From contig JAHBTJ010000010.1 in assembly GCA_019638595.1 (NCBI GenBank), forward strand, positions 1 to 64,000: a stretch of DNA of 64,000 nt, given 5' to 3'. The position numbers were made by a program, and so were the translations under genes. Below are positions 34,782-43,144 of the stretch, piece by piece. Origin of the DNA: Chitinophagaceae bacterium. Lineage in GTDB: Bacteria; Bacteroidota; Bacteroidia; Chitinophagales; Chitinophagaceae. Below the pieces are notes generated by a model. The model searched no databases. It saw only the letters and a program-made list of their open reading frames with translations, and was not told the origin of the DNA. The first letter of the stretch is position 1. Each line of letters begins with the position of its first letter.

Positions 34782-35894
34782 CTATAATTTATTAATCCAG
34801 GAGGCTATTTTACTAATTGTTGAGATAGAAAACTCACTTTTCTTCTCCTGATGTATGATATTGGTAAAAGATCTACGATATTTTTTACCTGACGTATCGG
34901 TCGGTTTGTTTGAAATTACCCGATAACTATGATCTAAACTATCGATAAGTAACAAATCATAATTTGTTTTGTGAACGTTCTTGAAAATGCAAACTATATT
35001 TTTCGTGTTGGTTTGATAGTCTAATTTTTCATCCATTCTGCCAAAAACAAAAAGCACAGGGCATTTTATTTTGGAGTAATACAACTCAGGCGCAAACTTT
35101 GTATACAGCATTCTGTGATTATTAACCCAAAGCTTCATATTATATTCAACAACCTCTTCAAATGTCATTTTTCCAAATCGGGTTTTAGCATCCTCTTTAT
35201 ACAAGCTATCGAGATTTCTCTTTAATAAGAATTTGATTGAATCAATATTATTGATTGTACTAACTATATTAAGTTGACTTTCCCAATCCGAAATGATGCG
35301 TTTTTTTGAGATATGATCAATAAAAGGAAACTCCTTTGTAAGAGAGGTAGAGAATTGATATAGCGAGAGCTGTTTGCCGGATATTCCCATAGCAGAGAGC
35401 ATTATTACAAAGTCAACATTGTCTTCAGATGCTACAATTGCGACAGAACTACCGCCTTCACTATGCCCCACCAAACCTATTTTCGCATTTTTAAACCGCT
35501 TATCCAGTTTTAGCGATTTAACGGCATCCTGTACATCAGCCGCCTGATCTACCATCGAAAGCGAATCCTTAGGATACTCAACAGGAAAAGTATATGCCCG
35601 GTTATCAAACCTTAATACTGCTATTCCGCGCTTGCACATCACATCTGCAATTGCTGTGAACAGCCCTGAATAATTCCGGTCCAAAGCCACTGGCGGGCTT
35701 ACAAGAATTACTAATTTATCGGCAGGTTTAAAGTTGGTAGGAATTGATAAGACGCCTTTTAATGACAGCTTACCTTCTGTTACCTTAAATTCATAATCAA
35801 AATTTTTATAAGTGGTATCATATGGCTCGTTAGCAAAAGATTTTCCTGAAATTAGTAAAATAGGAATATTGAGAACAAGAAATATAATTTTCAT
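34782..35894 (-). CDS. Secreted alpha/beta hydrolase
   Basis: 370 aa from ATG 35894 (upstream ATGs at 35912 and 35924 are possible). A signal peptide spans about 1-22 (MKIIFLVLNIPILLISG). The domain shows the oxyanion region SPPVALDRN, the nucleophile elbow GHSEGG, the acid in FGRMDEK, and the histidine in DSLDHSY, so the catalytic triad is complete. It resembles S33/S9-like serine peptidases or esterases. It lies 62 bases downstream of the DxD glycosyltransferase start and closes the accessory block. Substrate unknown. Confidence 0.82.
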   Translation of the reverse strand: MKIIFLVLNIPILLISGKSFANEPYDTTYKNFDYEFKVTEGKLSLKGVLSIPTNFKPADKLVILVSPPVALDRNYSGLFTAIADVMCKRGIAVLRFDNRAYTFPVEYPKDSLSMVDQAADVQDAVKSLKLDKRFKNAKIGLVGHSEGGSSVAIVASEDNVDFVIMLSAMGISGKQLSLYQFSTSLTKEFPFIDHISKKRIISDWESQLNIVSTINNIDSIKFLLKRNLDSLYKEDAKTRFGKMTFEEVVEYNMKLWVNNHRMLYTKFAPELYYSKIKCPVLFVFGRMDEKLDYQTNTKNIVCIFKNVHKTNYDLLLIDSLDHSYRVISNKPTDTSGKKYRRSFTNIIHQEKKSEFSISTISKIASWINKL

Positions 35895-36714
35895 TTTATG
35901 GTAATATTTCATTGAACAATTCAAAAGACATATTTACAAGTATTGTTATAACAACAAAGCCATTATTCTAAATAACCACTTGCGAACTGTATTATTTCTT
36001 TCGGAAAACATATTCTGTTAAAATCATAAGTAGATTGTTCAAAACCTTCATTTCCTTTTCTAATAAATCAAATGCCATTTTTGCTTTGTTACGGCGTTGT
36101 TGACTGGAAGTTTTGATCTGTACATTGTTTTCTATAATTGTTGTTTTTTAGGTTATAAAATAAGATTTGATTATTCTTTGTATGATTTACTCTTAATTAG
36201 TTTTTTCGCATTGCATTGCTGATGTATTGTTACCAACAATAATAACAAATACGCTCAGTAGGGATTAATCTTCCCGGTTTTAGGTTGGAGTACAAAGAGA
36301 CAAATGCTATGGATAAGCTCACTCTCGTTTACTTATACGATAATTTCTTTATTACAGAAGGAAAGATTTGTTATAGGTTTACGAACAAAAACAATAGGTG
36401 ATACGTCAAAATCAATAGGTGGTACGTTGCTAATACCAAGTTATAACTATTTTATGAAAGACAAAAAATATTTTTAGTAACATCCCTTTTTAAAATGTTT
36501 TCATATAACGCAATGGCACCCTACATTAGGTATTTTTTTATGCAAAAAATGCCAATAGTAAAAAGATCAAATTGAGTTGCCTGTCGCAAGGGAAAGATTT
36601 TATCATCTCAATCTCTCTTTGTTGTTTTGAATGGTAACCTTCATTCCTCCGATCTTACAATCGAAGAAGAACTAATTTTAAGGAACAGGCTATCCTTAAT
36701 AAGAATGCTATCCA
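35895..36714. other. 820-bp AT-rich gap at the edge of the accessory block
   Basis: No convincing gene on either strand. It holds several short broken frames and a 2 x 21-bp tandem repeat (36386-36427). The composition is clearly AT-rich compared with the following operon. It may be remnant sequence at a former insertion boundary; no direct evidence of an att site or IS end was seen. Confidence 0.4.
36386..36427. repeat. Two tandem 21-bp units
   Basis: CAAAAACAATAGGTGATACG and CAAAATCAATAGGTGGTACG (each plus T) lie head to tail, differing at two positions. Confidence 0.6.
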
Positions 36715-36945
36715 CTATAAAGTGTATTTTTTTGTAGTTAAATAAGTCTTACCATTTATTTTATACGTGGAATCCCCGTATATTTTATAACTGCTTCTCC
36801 CGCCGCGATACAGCTTTGGTTTAACACACATTCGGGCGGGCGAAGCAATCTCTACATTTGCGGCTGCTGTTAACGCAACGTCATTACCGCTATGATGGAG
36901 CCGCCTAATTGGTAACTCGAAAGGGTGTAAAAGTGTTTTATTCAT
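36715..36945 (-). CDS. Doubtful small basic open frame
   Basis: 76 aa, basic, no recognised motif. It starts directly after a terminator hairpin on the same strand and has no visible promoter. It could be a small gene but is as likely a chance frame. Confidence 0.2.
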   Translation of the reverse strand: MNKTLLHPFELPIRRLHHSGNDVALTAAANVEIASPARMCVKPKLYRGGRSSYKIYGDSTYKINGKTYLTTKKYTL

Positions 36946-36951
36946 AAAAAT

Positions 36952-36973
36952 GCCCCTTATAAAAATAAGGGGC
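36952..36973 (-). terminator. Terminator of the GntR-ABC operon
   Basis: GCCCCTTAT (36952-36960) and ATAAGGGGC (36965-36973) form a perfect 9-bp stem around AAAA. On the minus strand ATTTTTAT follows. Confidence 0.75.
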
Positions 36974-37107
36974 CTCCAAAACCAGGTGTATATGCAATAT
37001 CATATGTCCTGAGCGATCAAAAAAAAGTATGATTCATTTTCACCAGCCCCCGGTAGCGGCCGGCTTGCTGACCTAAGTATTGTTATGCTCCTTTTGGGGA
37101 ATGGCAG

Positions 37108-37776
37108 TTATGGAGCTAAGTTTGCTTTTTCGAGTAATGAACGCATCGTTTTTCCATCCATTCTTATGTCGGCGCTGTCTTTTACCTGTACATTCCCGAA
37201 CCGGCTTATCTGTCCAAAGCTTTCAAACGAAGCATGATCATCTAAAACAAGATTCAATAATCCAACGGTTGCCTGGCTGTTAAAATCCAGGTTGCTACTG
37301 TTTTTCATAGCAATGCTTAATGTGTCAGCCTGCCCGTTGAAATCCATATTGGCTGCGTGTCCCAGGTTGAATACTGCGTTTTTAAGCTTATACGAACGGA
37401 TAGACAGCCTGGCACTGTCCGCATCTAACTGTTCAAAGAAAGGGCATAAAATGGTTACGGGCACATAGTGATCCCGGATAGAGCTGATGAAAAGCGTGTT
37501 GTTTTTTACTTCATACTGCACCTTGTCTTTGTTCCATTTTTCCATACGCAATGCACGATCGTTGCTGTATTCAATGTTCACATGCCCGTTAAAGTTGCTT
37601 ACATGAATATTTGCAAATGCCGGCAGCTCTGAGGCAGTGTGGTTTTCCTCGTTGAATTGCGCTTCGGTGGTATAATCGTTGCTCCTGTATTTTGCATATA
37701 ATGCGATGGATAAAAAAGAACAAACGAGGAATGGAAGAAGAAAAAGCGTCAATAGTATTTTATTACTTGTCTTCAT
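37108..37776 (-). CDS. Membrane-anchored beta-helix-like protein (DUF2807-like)
   Basis: 222 aa with an N-terminal membrane segment (about 6-27). The rest has short repeating strand units (FANIHVSNFNGHVNIEYS, MDFNGQADTLSIAMKNSS, LDFNSQATVGLLNLVLDDHA) typical of the right-handed beta-solenoid of DUF2807/head-GIN proteins, though the match is weak. It is the last gene of the GntR-ABC operon, 14 bases after the regulator. It may sense or modulate the envelope stress the transporter responds to (inference). Confidence 0.65.
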   Translation of the reverse strand: MKTSNKILLTLFLLPFLVCSFLSIALYAKYRSNDYTTEAQFNEENHTASELPAFANIHVSNFNGHVNIEYSNDRALRMEKWNKDKVQYEVKNNTLFISSIRDHYVPVTILCPFFEQLDADSARLSIRSYKLKNAVFNLGHAANMDFNGQADTLSIAMKNSSNLDFNSQATVGLLNLVLDDHASFESFGQISRFGNVQVKDSADIRMDGKTMRSLLEKANLAP

Positions 37777-37790
37777 AATGGAATATTATA

Positions 37791-38162
37791 TTAGGAGAAG
37801 TTCTGTTTTACAAATTTTTCGAAACGTGGCTGGAGATCGCCGATTGACATTCCCAATAGATAAAGGTTCCTGAACAGGCCTGGTAATTCCTGCTGCAGGA
37901 ACTCGTTTTTCCGGTAATCAAGCGCTTTTTTATAGGCATCCCCTTTTACAAAATATCCAATGCCGCGTTGATTATAAATAATTTCCTGTTGCTGCAGAAA
38001 ATCGAAAGTGCGCATCACAGTATTGGGATTTACCTCCAACTGCATCGCTAACTCTCTTACCGAAGGGATCCGTTCTTCAGGCTTCCACTCTTTGAGCAGC
38101 ACTTTTTCGCATATGTGATCCGCGATCTGGAGATATATGGATTGATTATCTTTAAATTGCAT
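37791..38162 (-). CDS. GntR-family regulator, YtrA subfamily
   Basis: 123 aa: a winged helix-turn-helix (about 10-75; IYLQIADHICEKVL, then RIPSVRELAMQLEVNPNTVM) and only a short helical C-terminal tail for dimerisation. This is the YtrA layout, which lacks a large ligand domain. YtrA regulators typically repress an adjacent ABC operon by binding a palindrome in its promoter. Exactly such a site, AGTGTACTA-N6-TAGTACACT, lies at 39842-39865 ahead of this operon. Confidence 0.92.
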   Translation of the reverse strand: MQFKDNQSIYLQIADHICEKVLLKEWKPEERIPSVRELAMQLEVNPNTVMRTFDFLQQQEIIYNQRGIGYFVKGDAYKKALDYRKNEFLQQELPGLFRNLYLLGMSIGDLQPRFEKFVKQNFS

Positions 38163-38186
38163 GTTTACAGATTTTGAAGCAAATGA

Positions 38187-38981
38187 TTAAATTTCCTTCT
38201 CTTTAAGCCTGAAATAGGCGGCTGTTAAAAAAACGGGTACCCAAATAAATTTGGCAAGAGGCTGCAGTATATCTTCCACCCAATGAGGCAGGAGATATAT
38301 TTTGGGCGGCTGGTTGTTTTCATAGATGATAAATTTTGAAAAGCTCCTGATGCCAAAGCTATCGGGTAAAAGATTGTGCACTAAAAATTGTATGAATATT
38401 ACAAACAAAAAGCAAATTAAAAGAGTAACAAGAGTGGTTTTAATGAATGCGAATCGCTCAAAATAAACCGATCCCAGCATAAAGAGAGACTGTACGGCAA
38501 AGAACACATACAATAAAACAGGGGTTACCTTTTGCCCGAAAATATCATTTGGGTCTGTTCTTACCAGTACATTCCGGGGATTCAGCTCAATTAAAAAGAA
38601 GGTAATATACTTTATCAGCCAGAATGCAGTAAAATACACGGCGAGAAAAACAATACATGAAAAAAAGAAACCACATGCTAATTTTTCTAACGGAGTGGCG
38701 GGAACGCTCAGCCAGTAAATGCCTTTTGCCTTATCGCCCAGCATCGTAAATGTAGTGCTTGCAAAAACAGATCCTGCTACAAAGAGCATTACAAAAAAAA
38801 TACCTTTGGTAGGTGCTTCACTAAAACGATGTTCATATTTACCGGATAGCCACCAGATAAGAAAAATAAAAATAAGCAAGCCCGTGAGCGCCAGGGCCGA
38901 CAAAATATATAGCCTGGAATTGTCGAACCATTGTTTTTTGATAAGCAGCCAAAGCCTTGAAAAACTAAATGTATTTTGCAT
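38187..38981 (-). CDS. ABC transporter permease-like membrane protein
   Basis: 264 aa with six predicted membrane helices and short loops, no signal peptide. It opens with a cytosolic WLLIKKQWFDNSRLYILS segment, typical of ABC-2-type permeases. It lies between its ATPase (17-bp gap) and the YtrA regulator, so it forms the membrane half of that exporter. Substrate unknown; homologous operons respond to cell-wall-active compounds, but this is not shown here. Confidence 0.82.
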   Translation of the reverse strand: MQNTFSFSRLWLLIKKQWFDNSRLYILSALALTGLLIFIFLIWWLSGKYEHRFSEAPTKGIFFVMLFVAGSVFASTTFTMLGDKAKGIYWLSVPATPLEKLACGFFFSCIVFLAVYFTAFWLIKYITFFLIELNPRNVLVRTDPNDIFGQKVTPVLLYVFFAVQSLFMLGSVYFERFAFIKTTLVTLLICFLFVIFIQFLVHNLLPDSFGIRSFSKFIIYENNQPPKIYLLPHWVEDILQPLAKFIWVPVFLTAAYFRLKEKEI

Positions 38982-38998
38982 AACGGTCCTCGTATTAA

Positions 38999-39829
38999 TT
39001 AATTGAAAGCAGATTGAATTTGATGCTGGTTTGTTATAATTGCTTTATATAACATTTCAAGGTCTATCCTGGTATCTTCCCCATTTGTATTCCTGGAGAT
39101 GATGGCATTGCCTTTTAACGAATCCTCGTTATATAAAGCCTGTTGTATTTCTTCCCTGTCAAATGAAATTTTAAACTGCAACGACCTGGTTATTTGTTCC
39201 ACGGTTTGGTCAAATAAAATCTTTCCTTCATCAATAATCGTAATACGGTCAATCAGGTTTTCAAGGTCTTTTACCTGGTGTGTGCTGATGATGATGCATT
39301 TATTACTGTCGAGTGTTCCGGCAATTACTTTCCGGAACTGGCTTTTGCTCATAATGTCGAGCCCATTGGTAGGTTCATCCATCAGTAACAGTGAAACATT
39401 ACAGGCAAGTCCGAAGCTGATCAGCACCTTTTTCTTTTGCCCGTAACTCATATGTTGGATCGTACTGCCTGCCGGAATATCAAATTCAGAAAGATAACGG
39501 CTGAATTGTTCCTTACTGAATTTGGGATAAAACGGTGCGTTATATTTAACCAGGTTTTCCGGGGTAATATTAGGGAGATAAAACTCTTCGGGCACGATAA
39601 ATACATCCCGCAGGAAAGACGGATTTCGCTTACCCGGGTTTTCTCCGTTTACCGTAATGCTCCCGGTATCGGGATAGAGCAATCCCGCGATGTTGTGCAA
39701 CAGCGTGCTTTTTCCTGTACCGTTCTTTCCCAGCAGTCCGTATATAAAACCTGGCTGCAGCTTAAGGTTCAACCCGGTAAATACCTTTTTACGCCTGTAA
39801 GAAAAATGAAGATTTTGTACTGAGACCAT
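38999..39829 (-). CDS. ABC transporter ATPase
   Basis: 276 aa: Walker A GKNGTGKST (residues 34-42), Q-loop region FIVPEEFYLP, signature MSYGQKKK (a variant of LSGGQ), Walker B LLLMDEPTNGLD, H-loop STHQVKDLE, and a 60-residue C-terminal extension. This is the YtrB-like pattern of ABC-2 exporters. First gene of the operon, directly under the operator-promoter at 39842-39897. Confidence 0.93.
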   Translation of the reverse strand: MVSVQNLHFSYRRKKVFTGLNLKLQPGFIYGLLGKNGTGKSTLLHNIAGLLYPDTGSITVNGENPGKRNPSFLRDVFIVPEEFYLPNITPENLVKYNAPFYPKFSKEQFSRYLSEFDIPAGSTIQHMSYGQKKKVLISFGLACNVSLLLMDEPTNGLDIMSKSQFRKVIAGTLDSNKCIIISTHQVKDLENLIDRITIIDEGKILFDQTVEQITRSLQFKISFDREEIQQALYNEDSLKGNAIISRNTNGEDTRIDLEMLYKAIITNQHQIQSAFN

Positions 39830-39841
39830 ATTAGATGATTT

Positions 39842-39865
39842 AGTGTACTATTGTACTAGTACACT
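39842..39865 (-). promoter_or_regulatory. Operator for the YtrA-type GntR regulator
   Basis: AGTGTACTA and TAGTACACT are perfectly inverted 9-mers separated by 6 bases. The site begins right after the -7 box and covers the expected transcription start, so bound regulator would block transcription. Confidence 0.85.
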
Positions 39866-39866
39866 G

Positions 39867-39897
39867 CAAATGTAATAATTCTATTCAGATTTCCAAA
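39867..39897 (-). promoter_or_regulatory. Consensus promoter of the GntR-ABC operon
   Basis: Minus-strand TTTG (39894-39897), exactly 19 bases, then TACATTTG (39867-39874). Confidence 0.85.
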
Positions 39898-40061
39898 TAT
39901 TAAATGAGCTTTATTGCGGCATGTGCTTGTTTCTGATTCTGCCGCAATGAAAATAGTTCCCACGTAAGGCAAATGCGCCCATAGCAATACTATTTTTTTA
40001 CAGGTAACATTTCCCGGATCAAAGGTTTTATAAATGAACTTTCAATGGTATTCCCTGATTT

Positions 40062-40316
40062 ATGAACCCGGCAAAAATGAAACAACTACATATCTGCTTC
40101 CGCTATAACGGCGAAGATTACAGGGGCACGGCCCTGCCCTTTATCAATGAAAATCTGCAACCCGGCTATATTGTTAACATTCCGGGTATTAAAAAAGATA
40201 TGACAATAGTGGCGCACACAACGGAAAATACGTGGCTGGCATGGAAGGATTATGATACGGCCGAAGAATCAATGTTGATTGAAATGATCGGCAAGGCCAT
40301 TGAGCGTGCCCGGTGA
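40062..40316 (+). CDS. Small soluble protein of unknown function
   Basis: 84 aa (79 if ATG 40077 is used, which avoids the MNPAK prefix). Short strands and a C-terminal helix (FRYNGEDYRGTALPF, NTWLAWKDYDTAEE). Similar in size and Trp/Tyr content to the small protein at 40842. No family recognised; coding support is moderate. Confidence 0.5.
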   Translation: MNPAKMKQLHICFRYNGEDYRGTALPFINENLQPGYIVNIPGIKKDMTIVAHTTENTWLAWKDYDTAEESMLIEMIGKAIERAR

Positions 40317-40775
40317 GTAACAGCTACTGCCTGATCAATTCCTGCAAAAGGCAAAAGCGGCTCTTTATACCGTTTCAGCATGCTCTGCCATTTTCCTTTT
40401 GCAGTATACCAAATGATATAACTGATTTCATTTTGTTTAAAAGCTGCAACCGCTTTTGTGCTGATAAGGCAATATGCCAATGCCAGTATTGCATACAATA
40501 AAATGTTTCATATACTTTAAGGACTGTGCATTCAAACTGGTGTTGCATGCGGCAACTACAAAATGGCAGATGCTTATCATGAGTGCAACAAAATCGCCTT
40601 GCGGCTTACCGGGCTGTTTCTCCGCTTTATCGAAGAAGGATTGCATTTAGCCGAAATAAATTCCGGTACAGGCATGCAATGAGCATATTTGTACTGTTAA
40701 TAGGTTATGTAGTAACCCTAAAGAATAAAATCTTTCGCCCCTCTGTTTCTTAATGCCCTAAACGCGAGGGAAGAA
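40317..40775. other. Gap without a convincing gene
   Basis: About 460 bp. Short frames on both strands lack promoters or recognisable motifs. A 39-codon plus-strand frame (40563-40682) is the best coding-like piece but cannot be supported. Confidence 0.4.
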
Positions 40776-40800
40776 AAAACCACGCCCCGAGCGTGGTTTT
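40776..40800 (-). terminator. Terminator of the XRE/S24 transcript
   Basis: AAAACCACGC and GCGTGGTTTT form a perfect 10-bp stem with loop CCCGA. T-runs lie on both sides, strongest on the minus strand (TTTTTTCTT). Confidence 0.85.
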
Positions 40801-40841
40801 AAATATTGTATCCTTACCTGGAATAAAAGATGTGTGAACAT

Positions 40842-41075
40842 TTACTGTATGTAACGTTTAATTCCTTCACCAACTGCCTGTATCCATTCGTCAGTACAGC
40901 CATTTGCCGTTTGCCAGGTAATTTTTCCTTCCTGGTCTTTGTGAGCATAAATGGTTTCCGACCGTTGCCTTGTTTTAATAAAATAGCTGGTTTCGCCCGC
41001 AATTTCGTAAGTAATATAAGTGCCCGAATATAATTGTTGATGGTACAGGTAGTCGAACGGGTTTTTCCGGAGCAT
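40842..41075 (-). CDS. Small protein of unknown function downstream of an S24 regulator
   Basis: 77 aa, no signal or membrane segment. Strand-rich with a C-terminal helix (ETSYFIKTRQRSETIYAHKD, then WIQAVGEGIKRYIQ). It starts 13 bases after the regulator stop and ends just before a strong terminator, so it is the second gene of that operon. Function unknown. Confidence 0.6.
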   Translation of the reverse strand: MLRKNPFDYLYHQQLYSGTYITYEIAGETSYFIKTRQRSETIYAHKDQEGKITWQTANGCTDEWIQAVGEGIKRYIQ

Positions 41076-41088
41076 TGCGGTTTGCGGA

Positions 41089-41844
41089 TTAGTTGTATTT
41101 TTTCTTCAACACGCTTACCTGCTCCTGGAGATTATTGACCAGCGATGCAAGCTGGTTAACATCCCAGCGCTGCTGATGGGCAACTTTGCTTATAACCATC
41201 TGCGCCTGCCATAGCTCCAGTATATCTTCTGAATTTACCTGGTAAGGCTGATAAGAGGGATTATCGCTTACAAGGGTTATTTTGGATTTGTTTCGGTTAC
41301 TTTTTTCCAGCCGTTTGTATACAATGCCTTCGTTGCGAGATACTACAATAAATGCCTGGCTGCTTTTGGCTTCCTCAAGATTGTTTATTTTTTCACCTAC
41401 TATAACGGAGCCGCTGGGAGTAGGCAGCATACTGTCTCCAACTATTTCAAATGCACGGTAATTACCACCGCTCAGCATGGGCAATGTAAAAGTATTAAGC
41501 TCATCAATAAACTCCGTATCGGCATAGCCGGCAAGGTATCCCGCTGCCGCTTTTACCGGCACAAAATGAATAAGATTATTTTCTGCTGCCAGCTTTTGCT
41601 GGCGTCTCCTGGCAAGATAATTTCCCCTGGCTTCACTGATATCTTTCCTCAGCAGGTCATCCAGCGTAAGCTTGAACATATCGGCCAGCTTTTCCAGCAC
41701 ATCAATACGCGGGTCGGCCCGTTCTTCTTCGTAAGCTCCTACCAGTGAACGCTTAATACCTAACTTATTGGCAAATTCTTCCTGCGTCCACCCGCGCAGC
41801 TTGCGGAGATATTTGAGGTTTTGACCGGCAATAGATTGGGGCAT
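41089..41844 (-). CDS. XRE-family regulator with S24 (LexA-like) peptidase domain
   Basis: 251 aa. The N-terminal helix-turn-helix (1-65) includes LRKLRGWTQEEFANKLGIKR. The S24 domain (90-215) has the catalytic Ser in VGDSMLPTPSG and the Lys in GIVYKRLEKS, followed by a C-terminal coiled coil. An LexA/CI-type cleavage bond (AG) may be the AAAGYLAG segment near residue 100. It probably represses its own promoter through the palindrome at 41868-41882. No prophage or SOS genes surround it. Confidence 0.9.
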   Translation of the reverse strand: MPQSIAGQNLKYLRKLRGWTQEEFANKLGIKRSLVGAYEEERADPRIDVLEKLADMFKLTLDDLLRKDISEARGNYLARRRQQKLAAENNLIHFVPVKAAAGYLAGYADTEFIDELNTFTLPMLSGGNYRAFEIVGDSMLPTPSGSVIVGEKINNLEEAKSSQAFIVVSRNEGIVYKRLEKSNRNKSKITLVSDNPSYQPYQVNSEDILELWQAQMVISKVAHQQRWDVNQLASLVNNLQEQVSVLKKKYN

Positions 41845-41867
41845 ACTAATAATTTTAGCCGCAAAAT

Positions 41868-41882
41868 ACTAATTCAATTAGT
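41868..41882. promoter_or_regulatory. 15-bp palindrome, likely XRE/S24 operator
   Basis: ACTAATTCAATTAGT is a perfect palindrome around the central C, 24 bases before the regulator start and beside a near-consensus -7 (TATTTTG on the minus strand). It could also affect the divergent surE. Confidence 0.6.
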
Positions 41883-42032
41883 TGTAACAAAATTTTTTAG
41901 CATTTTTTTTAACCTGTTTGCTGCAATATGTATTGTAACGCACGGCAGTATGGAAAATAAATACCCGTTATATCAATTTGGGCAGCAGCTAAATAATCAT
42001 GATTTTTACATTCTAAATTATTGACTTGTTGA

Positions 42033-42824
42033 ATGGCAAAAGCAAAACAAAAGAAAAAAGAAGAACCGGTTATTTTAGTTACGAATGATGATGGGGTAAT
42101 GGCCCCTGGCATATACAATCTTGTTGAAGCTGTGCAGGGGTTGGGGAAAATAGTAGTAGTGGCGCCCGATAAGCCGCAGTCGGGCATGGGACATGCTATT
42201 ACCATTGGTTCTCCTTTGCGCCTGCACCAGGTACATATTGCAGATGGGGTAGAAGCCTGGAGCTGTAATGGCACGCCGGTGGATTGCGTTAAGCTGGCGG
42301 TAGATACAATACTTCACCGCAAGCCTGATATCTGTATCAGCGGTATTAACCATGGCGCCAACCATTCCATTAATGTTATTTATTCCGGCACCATGAGCGC
42401 CGCTATTGAGGCATCTATAGAAAATATTCCGTCTGTTGGCTTTTCCCTGCTTGATTACAGCATGGAAGCCGATTTTTCGGCAGCTAAAAAATACGCAAGG
42501 ATCATAGTGGAACAGGTGTTGAAAAGAAAGGCCGATAAGCACCTGTGCCTGAATGTTAACTTTCCCGCGGTGCAGGATACGCTTATTAAAGGAATAAAAG
42601 TTTGCAGGCAGGCTTATGCCAAATATGAAGAAGATTTTGATGAAAGAAGAGATCCCGCGGGAAAAAAATACTATTGGCTTACCGGGGCCTTTGTAAACTT
42701 TGATAAGGGAAGAGATACGGATGTATGGGCGCTTTCCAATAACTATGTGAGCATTGTTCCTGTACAATTTGATTTAACCAACTACGTTTTAAAAAGCAAA
42801 CTCGAAAAAATATTTAAGCAGTGA
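42033..42824 (+). CDS. surE: 5'/3'-nucleotidase SurE
   Basis: 263 aa metal-dependent nucleoside monophosphate phosphatase. The metal-binding N-terminal signature is VTNDDGVMAPGI (residues 15-26). Asn in GINHGANHS and the Ser/Gly-rich SGTMSAA loop complete the site. A basic lead (MAKAKQKKKEE) precedes it. The stop overlaps the next start (GTGA), and lpxB follows, so the three genes likely form one operon. Confidence 0.94.
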   Translation: MAKAKQKKKEEPVILVTNDDGVMAPGIYNLVEAVQGLGKIVVVAPDKPQSGMGHAITIGSPLRLHQVHIADGVEAWSCNGTPVDCVKLAVDTILHRKPDICISGINHGANHSINVIYSGTMSAAIEASIENIPSVGFSLLDYSMEADFSAAKKYARIIVEQVLKRKADKHLCLNVNFPAVQDTLIKGIKVCRQAYAKYEEDFDERRDPAGKKYYWLTGAFVNFDKGRDTDVWALSNNYVSIVPVQFDLTNYVLKSKLEKIFKQ

Positions 42825-43120
42825 TATTAAAAAAAGATAATATTAAGCTGGGACTAACCCTTGGATTACTTGCACCACTGTTAAGCATTGTTATTTATTA
42901 CTTCATCAAATTTTATCCCCTTTTTTCTGTGGGTGACATGATGGAAGCATTAAAAACCAATAAACGGCTTATTACGGCTATTACCATTCCCTGTTTATTT
43001 TTAAACATTTTGCTGTTTACCGTGTACATCAACTACCGGAAAGACAAAACAGCTAAGGGAATTTTTGCCAGTACCCTGGTATATGCTATAGCGGCATTGT
43101 TGTTTAAGTTTTTGGTTTAA
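42821..43120 (+). CDS. Small integral membrane protein
   Basis: 99 aa with three membrane helices (about 10-29, 47-68 and 78-97). GTG start overlapping the surE stop by 4 bases indicates translational coupling. It lies between surE and lpxB in what looks like one operon; function unknown. Confidence 0.75.
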   Translation: MILKKDNIKLGLTLGLLAPLLSIVIYYFIKFYPLFSVGDMMEALKTNKRLITAITIPCLFLNILLFTVYINYRKDKTAKGIFASTLVYAIAALLFKFLV

Positions 43121-43144
43121 CTATTTCTGTCCTAATTTTCGGGG

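Noticed and set aside
40437-40646. 69-codon minus-strand frame in the gap after 40316
   Set aside because: Composition and absence of any signal suggest chance; no neighbour relation.
40563-40682. 39-codon plus-strand frame in the gap after 40316
   Set aside because: Coding-like but with no promoter, homologue memory or context to support it.
41089-41844. S24 regulator as a prophage repressor
   Set aside because: No phage structural, integrase or replication genes are in the window around it.
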